From NCBI GenBank assembly GCA_013140935.1, contig JABFSD010000807.1, positions 1-5,698 on the forward strand: 5,698 nt of DNA, written 5' to 3'. A program made the position numbers and the translations under genes. The DNA comes from Acidobacteriota bacterium. Lineage in GTDB: Bacteria > Acidobacteriota > Blastocatellia > RBC074. Of the stretch, positions 1-5,004 are shown piece by piece (position 1 is the stretch's first letter; each line of letters opens with the position of its first letter). The notes under the pieces are model-generated. The model searched no databases and was not told the DNA's origin. It worked only from the letters and a program-made list of their open reading frames with translations.

Positions 1-1
1 C

Positions 2-541
2 CATGCGGGCGATATGCAAGCCTGGCAACTGGCTGAACTCATCGAAAATTGCGGCAAAGATTTCGTAGGCGTGACGCTGGATTCGGGCAACGCTACGTGG
101 ACGCTGGAAGACCCGCATACGAATCTCGAAATCCTCGCGCCTTATGCCGTCACGACCGGCATTCGTGATTCTGCGATTTGGGAAGATACCGATGGTGCAA
201 TCGTCGCCTGGACGGCGATAGGTGACGGTCAGATCGAATGGCAATCTTACTTTGATCGGTACGCGAAACTCTGTCCGCAAGTGCCGGTCGTGCTGGAAAT
301 CATTTCGGGCATTAATAAACCTTACGCCTATCGCAAACCGGAATTTTGGGAGCCTTACCGCGACATTCGCGCTTACGAATTCAATCGCTTTATGACGTTG
401 GCGAAAGCAGGGAAGCCGCGCGAAGCCTTCAAACCCGCCGCCGGGCAAAACCCGCAAGCGGCGCAGCAGCAATATCAACGCGAGCAACTCGAACGCAGTT
501 TGAAATACTGCCGCGAAACATTGGGCTTAGGATTGAAATAA
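2..541 (+). CDS. Sugar phosphate isomerase/epimerase-like TIM-barrel protein, 5'-truncated
   Basis: This is the C-terminal 179 residues of a longer gene. The frame is open from base 2 (reading H-A-G-D-M-Q), so the Met at base 14 is internal and the true start lies before the window. The text [15 protein letters not shown] followed by [11 protein letters not shown] (Asp27-Asn30 of the visible part) is the pattern I know from the xylose isomerase-like/AP endonuclease 2 family, where acidic and His residues hold a divalent metal. Further family-like elements are GDGQIEW near 74-80 and VLEI near 97-100, with Glu99 a possible metal ligand. The tail (about 135-179) is Gln- and Ala-rich and probably helical. 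The family isomerises or epimerises sugars and related polyols; the substrate cannot be read from this part. It is followed by the tRNA promoter and probably belongs to the host chromosome rather than the element. I see no terminator after its TAA. Confidence 0.8.
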   Translation, partial: HAGDMQAWQLAELIENCGKDFVGVTLDSGNATWTLEDPHTNLEILAPYAVTTGIRDSAIWEDTDGAIVAWTAIGDGQIEWQSYFDRYAKLCPQVPVVLEIISGINKPYAYRKPEFWEPYRDIRAYEFNRFMTLAKAGKPREAFKPAAGQNPQAAQQQYQREQLERSLKYCRETLGLGLK

Positions 542-557
542 TAATTCGACACCCCCC

Positions 558-586
558 TTGACGCTCCATACCTGCATCCGTAATAT
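558..586 (+). promoter_or_regulatory. Sigma-70-type promoter of the tRNA-Glu gene
   Basis: TTGACG (558-563) and TAATAT (581-586) are separated by exactly 17 bases, close to the housekeeping sigma-70 consensus. Transcription would start near 593, giving a leader of about 37 bases before the mature tRNA at 630. That leader can fold TTCGTTTC (593-600) with GAAACGAA (617-624), an 8-bp stem with a 16-base loop, ahead of the RNase P cleavage point. The placement fits a stand-alone tRNA transcription unit. Prediction is from sequence only. Confidence 0.65.
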
Positions 587-629
587 CCGCGCTTCGTTTC
601 GGCAGGCAGTTCAGTTGAAACGAATCTTT

Positions 630-704
<75 letters not shown>

Positions 705-709
705 TACTG

Positions 710-753
710 AAGAAAAAGGACTTACAGCTTTTTAGTTGTGAGTCCTTTTTCTT
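710..753. terminator. Bidirectional hairpin terminator shared by tRNA-Glu and integrase
   Basis: Bases 710-729 pair with 734-753 in a 20-bp stem closed by a TTTT loop: 13 Watson-Crick pairs at the base, then seven inner pairs including two G-T wobbles. One arm carries AAAAAGGACT and the other AGTCCTTTTT, so either strand ends in a U-rich run. On the plus strand it would end the tRNA transcript; on the minus strand it would end the integrase mRNA. It overlaps the integrase stop codon and last codons. If attL is in the tRNA, this terminator is carried by the element. Confidence 0.8.
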
Positions 754-1804
754 TGGTCACGCTGTGGTCACGATATGCACCGAAAACGCCGTCCAATTTG
801 CCCATAGCATCAGCCAGATAATCGGGACTCAAGTGCGAGTAACGCGCCGTCATTCTCAGGTCTTTGTGGCCGAGTACGAGTGCAACGGTGTGAATGTCGG
901 CCCCGCTCATCCGCAGCCAGCTTGCCGCCGTGTGTCGCAAGTCGTGAAGACGAAAGTTTTCGATCTTCAGCGCGACGCATACGCGGGCGAATCGCACGCT
1001 CACCTGTTCAGGCGTAACGTTGCCAAACAGCTTGTCACCAGGCTCGCCAGCGGGCAGGGAAGCCAACACCATCATGCCCAACTCATTCAGGTAAACGATT
1101 CGCCCTTCGCCATTCTTGGTTTGGGGCAGGATGACGCGCTTATGCGTTACGTCTACATCCAGCCAGCGCAAGCCCAAAACTTCACTGCGGCGCATTCCGG
1201 TGCAAACCAACAGCGCCACAATAGGCCGCAGCCAGTCGGGGCAGGCTTCCAACAAGGCTTTGAGTTCAGTGGGCTGAAGATAACGAACGCGACCTGCCGG
1301 TACTTTCGGCGCTTTGACGCCTTGCGCCGGATTGACCGGAATAATCTCCCACTCGACTGCCATCCGCAGCGCGTGTTTCAACACGTTCAACTCTTTCGAG
1401 ACGGAGTGCGCCGAAGTCTCTGCGCTTCGTTCCGTGATGTAGCGTTGCACGTCCTGACGGCGGATGCCTTTCACCTGGCAATTGAAGAAGGGGATGAGTT
1501 GTTTGTTGACGATTCCGGTTTCGCGGATGAAGGAAGCGTCAGACAGGCGCGGCTTTTGATATTCCAGAAAGCGTTTGGCGAGTTCGGCAAATTGCTCATC
1601 ACTCGCTGGCGTGAAGCCGAGTGCTTTGGCGTGTTCGATCTTGCGAAGTTCGGCGGCGCGCAGGTCTTTGGCAATCGTGATATTCGCGGCGTTGAGCTTT
1701 TTCTGTTTGCGACGGCCTTGCGCGTCAACATACGACATCCAAAAGCCGGGGCGGTCTTTGCGCGTGTAGATGCCGTCGCGGGGTTGTCCGTTTTTTCTGG
1801 GCAT
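722..1804 (-). CDS. Tyrosine recombinase/integrase of the element
   Basis: This site-specific recombinase of 360 residues is likely to integrate and excise the element at the adjacent tRNA-Glu gene. All active-site positions are visible, numbered from the ATG at 1804: Arg205 in TGMRRSEVLGL, Lys230 in TKNGEGRIVYL, His287 and Arg290 in HDLRH, His313 in LGHKDLRMTARY, and the nucleophile Tyr322 in the same motif. The N-terminus (about 10-40, GIYTRKDRPGFWMSYVDAQGR) looks like an arm-site DNA-binding domain, and about 70-160 is the SAM-like core-binding domain. Length is normal for phage or ICE integrases. I chose the ATG at 1804 over an in-frame GTG at 1831 because GAGGTGAT lies directly before it. 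The upstream zinc-finger gene stops one base earlier (TGATATG), so the two are probably co-transcribed and translationally coupled. The last codons lie in the terminator hairpin. Nothing suggests inactivation. Confidence 0.96.
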   Translation of the reverse strand: MPRKNGQPRDGIYTRKDRPGFWMSYVDAQGRRKQKKLNAANITIAKDLRAAELRKIEHAKALGFTPASDEQFAELAKRFLEYQKPRLSDASFIRETGIVNKQLIPFFNCQVKGIRRQDVQRYITERSAETSAHSVSKELNVLKHALRMAVEWEIIPVNPAQGVKAPKVPAGRVRYLQPTELKALLEACPDWLRPIVALLVCTGMRRSEVLGLRWLDVDVTHKRVILPQTKNGEGRIVYLNELGMMVLASLPAGEPGDKLFGNVTPEQVSVRFARVCVALKIENFRLHDLRHTAASWLRMSGADIHTVALVLGHKDLRMTARYSHLSPDYLADAMGKLDGVFGAYRDHSVTKEKGLTTKKL

Positions 1805-1805
1805 A

Positions 1806-2705
1806 TCACCTCGTTCCTTTCTTCGGCGCACTGTTCTGTGCTGCTTTCTTCTTTTCCTGATATTTTTTTTTGCGCTGCTTGCTTATCTGTTCTTTATGCT
1901 TCTCTCGATAAACACGATCATTCAAAGCATCGCTGCACGTTTCCCCGCATCGTTGTTTGTTTCCGTGTCCTGCCCAGAAGATTCTCAAACAGAACGGGCA
2001 TTCTCGGATTCGGTCAACTTCAGCGCCAACGCTCAATATGTCTTGCAAAACGTCGTCATTTTTCAGGCGTAACGCGCCATTTTCTGCTCTCTCAAGGATT
2101 GCTAGGTCTGGAAAAACCCATTCAGCATTTGGTTCTTTGTTACGTGCGAGGTTCCTTATGAGGCGCGAGAATTTAATCCAAAAATCGTATCGGAGTCTCA
2201 TTGTTTGTCTGTTAAGGAAATCGTCAAAGTCCTTGATACCCTCAACTATCTTTTGGCGGGTTTCGAGGGGAAGAGAGGATAACGCTTCTTCTGGAATGCG
2301 GTTTATTTCCTCGTGGCTTCGCAAGGTGCGATCCGCCAAATCAATGATTTCATTATGCGTTGGCGGCGGCGCATCATCAGGTACTCCTTCATCAGGTTCT
2401 TTTTGTAACTCTGACATCAGCTTCGGTTCGTATTTCCAAAAAATAGAATCACTCTCGCCTTTCTTGAGCGATTCTTTCATCAGTATCCTCAAGTGTTTCT
2501 TTACGTGGACGCTGTGCTTATCAGGTTTGTCAGGTTTGTCGTTCAATTCACTGATAGTTTTTGCATCAATAGGGACAGCGTTTACCCATTCCAACCACTT
2601 TTCTAATCCGGCAGGTACAGGGACTGCGCGTGAGGTTTTTGGAGCCTTTTCAACGCTTAAACTCTCGTTTGCTTTTTTGCGAGGGGGTTTTGTTGCTGAT
2701 TTCAT
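1806..2705 (-). CDS. Hypothetical protein with C-terminal four-cysteine (CGNR-like) zinc finger
   Basis: I do not recognise the full protein (299 residues from the ATG at 2705). The N-terminus (1-30) is basic, and the middle is charged and mostly helical, with a Lys/Pro/Asp repeat (KPDKPDK near 57-63) encoded by a TCAGGTTTG tandem duplication at 2521-2538. Near the C-terminus, CPFC...C...C has Cys236, Cys239, Cys253 and Cys257 (CX2C-X13-CX3C) in the context CPFCLRIFWAGHGNKQRC. This resembles the CGNR-type zinc finger, a putative DNA- or RNA-binding module. A Lys/Arg-rich tail (about 267-299) follows and could bind nucleic acid. The frame is open further, to 2834, but that extension would overlap the divergent HTH gene and looks non-coding. 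No clear Shine-Dalgarno precedes 2705, so the start is uncertain. One base separates its TGA from the integrase ATG, suggesting a role in integration, excision or regulation of int. Function is unknown. Confidence 0.8.
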   Translation of the reverse strand: MKSATKPPRKKANESLSVEKAPKTSRAVPVPAGLEKWLEWVNAVPIDAKTISELNDKPDKPDKHSVHVKKHLRILMKESLKKGESDSIFWKYEPKLMSELQKEPDEGVPDDAPPPTHNEIIDLADRTLRSHEEINRIPEEALSSLPLETRQKIVEGIKDFDDFLNRQTMRLRYDFWIKFSRLIRNLARNKEPNAEWVFPDLAILERAENGALRLKNDDVLQDILSVGAEVDRIRECPFCLRIFWAGHGNKQRCGETCSDALNDRVYREKHKEQISKQRKKKYQEKKKAAQNSAPKKGTR

Positions 2706-2813
2706 TTTTAAGTTCTTGCAATTGTTGATAGATTGTTGCGGAAATCTTGCAGGAAAAAGCCTACAATTGCAGCGGTTAGTAGTCAATAGCGATTTTTCAA
2801 AAGGAGAACGACT
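2706..2813. promoter_or_regulatory. Divergent control region with repeated CAATTG-centred sites
   Basis: This 108-bp gap separates the leftward zinc-finger/int operon from the rightward HTH/helicase genes and must carry promoters for both. TGCAATTGT (2717-2725) and its inverse ACAATTGCA (2763-2771) form a 9-bp inverted repeat. A related TTGCAATTACA lies at 2829-2839, just inside the HTH gene. A possible leftward promoter is TTGACT (2786-2781) with TAGGCT (2763-2758) at 17-base spacing. A rightward -10 could be TACAAT (2762-2767), without a convincing -35. The repeated sites are plausible operators for the HTH protein. All of this is prediction. Confidence 0.45.
2801..2806 (+). promoter_or_regulatory. 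Ribosome binding site fixing the GTG start of the HTH gene
   Basis: AAGGAG sits seven bases before the GTG at 2814. It is the strongest Shine-Dalgarno match in the window and supports a non-ATG start for the small HTH gene. It also indicates a host that uses classical ribosome binding. Confidence 0.75.
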
Positions 2814-3059
2814 GTGAATAAAACACCCTTGCAATTACAGGAATCAGATAAAACTGAGAGCCTTCGCTCGCTTAACGTGGCGGCGGAACGCTGGGGCGTC
2901 TCAATTTGGACAGCGCGAGCTTGGGCACAAGCTGGAAAAATTGAGACACACAAACTAGGCGGGCGGCGATTGGTGAGCGAGAGCGAAATCCATCGGCTGA
3001 TCGAATCGTCGCGCGTTCCGGCGCGGGCCGACGCGCAAACAAAAACGGCGACTGTGTGA
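2814..3059 (+). CDS. MerR/excisionase-type helix-turn-helix protein, probable Xis
   Basis: This small DNA-binding protein of 81 residues starts at GTG behind a strong AAGGAG. Residues about 19-64 (SLNVAAERWGVSIWTARAWAQAGKIETHKLGGRRLVSESEIHRLIE, in parts) match the winged HTH_17/AlpA/excisionase pattern. A first helix (22-28) is followed by a recognition helix (31-40), a wing with GGRR (49-52) and a short final helix with the typical SESEIHRLI. The N-terminal 18 and C-terminal 15 residues are probably disordered. Proteins of this kind beside a tyrosine integrase usually act as recombination directionality factors or AlpA-like regulators. Here it is divergent from int, so it may both bend att DNA and control the shared promoter region. 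Its stop codon lies inside a hairpin (3047-3076). The HTH fold is clear; the excisionase role is inference. Confidence 0.85.
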   Translation: MNKTPLQLQESDKTESLRSLNVAAERWGVSIWTARAWAQAGKIETHKLGGRRLVSESEIHRLIESSRVPARADAQTKTATV

Positions 3060-3076
3060 GTTACTACACAGTCGCC
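3047..3076. repeat. Hairpin overlapping the stop codon of the HTH gene
   Basis: GGCGACTGTGT (3047-3057) pairs perfectly with ACACAGTCGCC (3066-3076), an 11-bp GC-rich stem with an 8-base loop containing the end of the TGA. On the plus strand it is followed by AAAGTCC, so it is not a standard terminator there; it could stabilise the mRNA 3' end or slow read-through. Read on the minus strand, the stem is followed by GTTTTTG and would make a fair intrinsic terminator for antisense transcripts. Confidence 0.7.
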
Positions 3077-3092
3077 AAAGTCCTAAACAAAA

Positions 3093-3131
3093 TTCGAGCC
3101 GCGTAGTTTTTGCAGGCTAGCGCGGCTCGAA
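3093..3131. repeat. Second hairpin in the HTH-helicase gap
   Basis: TTCGAGCCGCG (3093-3103) pairs perfectly with CGCGGCTCGAA (3121-3131), an 11-bp stem with a 17-base loop. It ends 18 bases before the helicase ATG. On the plus strand it is followed by A-rich sequence, on the minus strand by TTTTGTTT, so again the terminator polarity is leftward. Its loop contains GTTTTTG (3106-3112), complementary to CAAAAAC (3040-3046) just before the first hairpin. Confidence 0.7.
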
Positions 3132-3149
3132 AAAATCAAATTTAACAAA

Positions 3150-4589
3150 ATGATTATCACACAATCGAGTCGAAAAAAGCCAGAAGGTATGAATGGCTCA
3201 AGCTCAATTTCGATCAACGCAGTACAAAAACATGCGCGCAATTTGCTGGCCGACAAATCCCCAGTCGAATCAGTTACACACGCGGAAGTGCTGCGCGCAA
3301 TTCTTGAAAGCTTGAAGCCAAGCGACGAACTCAAAAACCGCGAACTCAAAGAAAAGCTGTTGCTCGTTTATACCGTTCGCGCTTTGCTCAAGACTATTGA
3401 GCAAGGCCGGTTTCGGCTGGCGCGCAAGAATGATTTTGTGTTCGTTTACAACGGCTGTTACTGGCGCGAGATTGATCGTGATGCGTTGCGGCAGTTCCTA
3501 AGCAAGGCTGCTCGACAATTGGGCGTCTTCGATGTGACGGCGGAGCATTACGAATTTATAGACAAGCTGTGTAAGCAGTTTTTTGCCGCTGGTTACTTTG
3601 AGGAAGTCGAAGCCGACGCTGATAAGGTGTTGGTGAATTTGCGGAATGGTACCTTTGAAATTACCGCCACGGCGCAACGCTTGCGCCCCTTCAACCACGC
3701 CGACTTCTTGAAACATCAGCTTCATTTTGACTACGACGAAAAGGCTGATGCGCCATTGTTTAGAGCTTACCTTGACCGCGTTTTACCCGAACTCGAATTG
3801 CAGATGATTGTGGCGGAGTACTTCGGCTATGTCTTTACGCGGAACCTGAAATTTGAAAAAGCTCTGTTGCTTTACGGAGGCGGGGCCAACGGCAAAAGCG
3901 TGATGTTTGACGTGATGAACGCGCTGCTCGGCAAAGAAAATACGGTCAATTACTCAGTCTCTGACCTGATGCAGGAACACAACCGCGCGCAAATCGCCAA
4001 CAAGCTCTTGAATTACGGCAGCGAGATCAACGCGGCGATGTTGAGTAAAGACATTTTCAAAACACTGGTGAGTAACGAACCGATTATGGCACGGCTGAAG
4101 TACGGCCAATCGTTTCAAATGGAACATTATGCCAAGCTGTGCTTCAACTGCAATGAGTTGCCACGCGATGCCGAACAGACGGACGCTTACTTTCGTCGGC
4201 TATTGATCGTGCCTTTTAACGTCAGGATTCCAGATAACGAGCAAGACAAAAGCCTGGCTCAGAAGATCATTGCCACTGAGCTTTCTGGCGTTTTCAATTG
4301 GGTATTGGATGGCCTAAAACGCTTGCTGCGCACCGGCAATTTCTCAGATTCGCAGATCGTCAGAGAGGCGGTCAAAACCTACCGTGATGATTCGGATAGC
4401 GTCGCGTGCTTCCTGAAAGAGGCCGAAGCCGAACCGAATGGACTGCTCAAAAACGTTTACAAGGATTATCGGGATTACTCGAATGAGTCGGGGTTGAAAC
4501 CGCTCGGCAAACAGAATTTTCGCAAGCGGCTTCAGGCGCACGGTTACAGCGTAGAGAAAATAGGAAACCAAATGGAGGTTTCCCGATAG
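3150..4589 (+). CDS. D5/P4-family replicative helicase (superfamily III, D5_N plus AAA+ domain)
   Basis: This is the probable replication protein of the element, an ATP-driven hexameric helicase (479 residues). An N-terminal part of about 90 residues precedes a D5_N-like region (about 90-195, with the family-like text LVNLRNGTFEI at 161-171). Walker A is GGGANGKS (243-250). The Walker B region is NYGSEIN (288-294). The sensor segment CFNCNELP (331-338) and the Arg pair 349-350 in YFRRLLIVPF fit the P4 primase C-terminal family. A winged-helix-like tail covers about 400-479. It lacks the N-terminal AEP primase domain of large P4 alpha-type proteins, so primer synthesis would need another protein. 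No ribosome binding site is visible before 3150, and no in-frame start lies further upstream. The ATG at 3189 has AGAAGG only one base away, too close to be convincing. Two hairpins separate it from the HTH gene, and an iteron-rich region follows directly. Confidence 0.93.
   Translation: MIITQSSRKKPEGMNGSSSISINAVQKHARNLLADKSPVESVTHAEVLRAILESLKPSDELKNRELKEKLLLVYTVRALLKTIEQGRFRLARKNDFVFVYNGCYWREIDRDALRQFLSKAARQLGVFDVTAEHYEFIDKLCKQFFAAGYFEEVEADADKVLVNLRNGTFEITATAQRLRPFNHADFLKHQLHFDYDEKADAPLFRAYLDRVLPELELQMIVAEYFGYVFTRNLKFEKALLLYGGGANGKSVMFDVMNALLGKENTVNYSVSDLMQEHNRAQIANKLLNYGSEINAAMLSKDIFKTLVSNEPIMARLKYGQSFQMEHYAKLCFNCNELPRDAEQTDAYFRRLLIVPFNVRIPDNEQDKSLAQKIIATELSGVFNWVLDGLKRLLRTGNFSDSQIVREAVKTYRDDSDSVACFLKEAEAEPNGLLKNVYKDYRDYSNESGLKPLGKQNFRKRLQAHGYSVEKIGNQMEVSR
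4563..4583 (+). repeat. Short hairpin at the end of the helicase gene
   Basis: GGAAACC (4563-4569) pairs with GGTTTCC (4577-4583), a 7-bp stem with a 7-base loop, inside the last codons of the helicase gene. No T-run follows, so I do not call it a terminator. It may be chance or an mRNA end-stabilising structure. Confidence 0.35.
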
Positions 4590-4601
4590 GGTAAGAATTG
4601 A

Positions 4602-4829
4602 AAAAAATTTGTTTCTGGAAAATCTTCAAAATCTTCAAGTCTTCAAACCGGAGCCACTGGAAGCGCAGATTTTCAACTTGAAAATCTGCAAAATCTTCAA
4701 AACAGAAGCCCTGTTCGCAATAAGAAAAAGCGGTTTAACTTTCTGATTTGCAATGCTTTATAGCGTTAGCGCACGGCTTGCCATTCGGAAGAATGAAGAT
4801 TTTGAAGATTTTCCAGAAACAAATTTTTT
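4602..4829. repeat. Perfect 36-bp inverted repeat (arms 4602-4637 and 4794-4829)
   Basis: The left arm starts AAAAAATTTGTTTCTGG and ends with two iteron units. The right arm is its exact reverse complement over 36 bases, with 156 bases between. The arms stop matching at A4638/A4793. Such length and identity cannot be chance, and exact conservation implies a recent duplication-inversion or strong selection, for example for a cruciform or symmetric initiator binding. Confidence 0.9.
4665..4689. repeat. 25-bp palindrome inside the large inverted repeat
   Basis: GCAGATTTTCAA (4665-4676) and TTGAAAATCTGC (4678-4689) pair perfectly around a single C at 4677. Each half resembles the iteron (AAAATCTGC against AAAATCTTC), so it looks like two iteron variants facing each other, and the right half abuts an exact iteron at 4690-4698. 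It is a good candidate for dimeric initiator binding or for cruciform extrusion. Confidence 0.85.
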
Positions 4830-4831
4830 CC

Positions 4832-4947
4832 TCCTGTAAATATTTCCGTGATGGCCTCCCGACGATCTACCTGGCGGAACCATAAGTCTTTTGTTTTGAG
4901 ATGAGGTTCTGTCAGCTACCAGCCTCATCACGGATTTATTTACAGGA
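4832..4947. repeat. Imperfect 22-bp inverted repeat (arms 4832-4853 and 4926-4947)
   Basis: The arms match at 20 of 22 positions (TCCTGTAAA...CCGTGATG against CATCACGGA...TTTACAGGA), with the two mismatches in the AT centre. The right arm overlaps a smaller hairpin, GATGAGG (4900-4906) with CCTCATC (4923-4929), extendable by two pairs. The two folds therefore share bases 4926-4929 and cannot form fully together, as in alternative-structure switches or strand-initiation sites. Confidence 0.75.
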
Positions 4948-5004
4948 AGAATTTTTTCAAAAGTTAGGGCTGAAGATTTTTGAAGATTTTCAAAGGCGGA
5001 AAGG

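Larger units (their letters stand above)
4590..5004. other. Candidate replication origin: AT-rich, iteron- and inverted-repeat-rich gap
   Basis: These 415 bases between the helicase and zinc-ribbon genes hold no credible gene. They contain seven exact copies of a 9-mer, AAAATCTTC at 4619, 4628 and 4690 and its complement GAAGATTTT at 4795, 4804, 4972 and 4982. Six of these form tandem pairs; the seventh (4690) follows a one-base-different copy (AAAATCTGC, 4681). The region also has a perfect 36-bp inverted repeat, a 25-bp palindrome and an imperfect 22-bp inverted repeat. AT-rich iteron clusters beside a D5/P4-type helicase gene are what origins of P4, PICIs and many plasmids look like. The last pair ends 14 bases before the next start codon, so the repeats could also be an operator. 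Origin function is inference. Confidence 0.6.

Noticed and set aside
1805..1831. Upstream GTG start for the integrase
   Set aside because: The ATG at 1804 has GAGGTGAT directly before it and abuts the previous stop codon. The extra nine residues overlap the upstream gene without a better ribosome site.
764..2161. A 465-codon open frame on the plus strand
   Set aside because: It lies antisense to the integrase and the end of the zinc-finger gene. The minus-strand integrase has every catalytic residue, while this translation shows no domain pattern and begins inside the terminator-proximal part.
1957..2817. A 286-codon open frame on the plus strand opposite the zinc-finger gene
   Set aside because: The translation is Ser/Phe/Arg-rich without domain features. 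The opposite strand has the four-Cys motif and coupling to int.
2706..2834. N-terminal extension of the zinc-finger protein to 2834
   Set aside because: It would read through the divergent promoter region and overlap the HTH gene start. The 43 extra residues are of low complexity and look non-coding.
3047..3131. Rho-independent terminators for the rightward transcript
   Set aside because: Neither stem is followed by a T-run on the plus strand; the T-runs lie on the other side.
4602..4990. CRISPR array
   Set aside because: Repeats are only 9 bases, occur in both orientations and lack uniform spacers.
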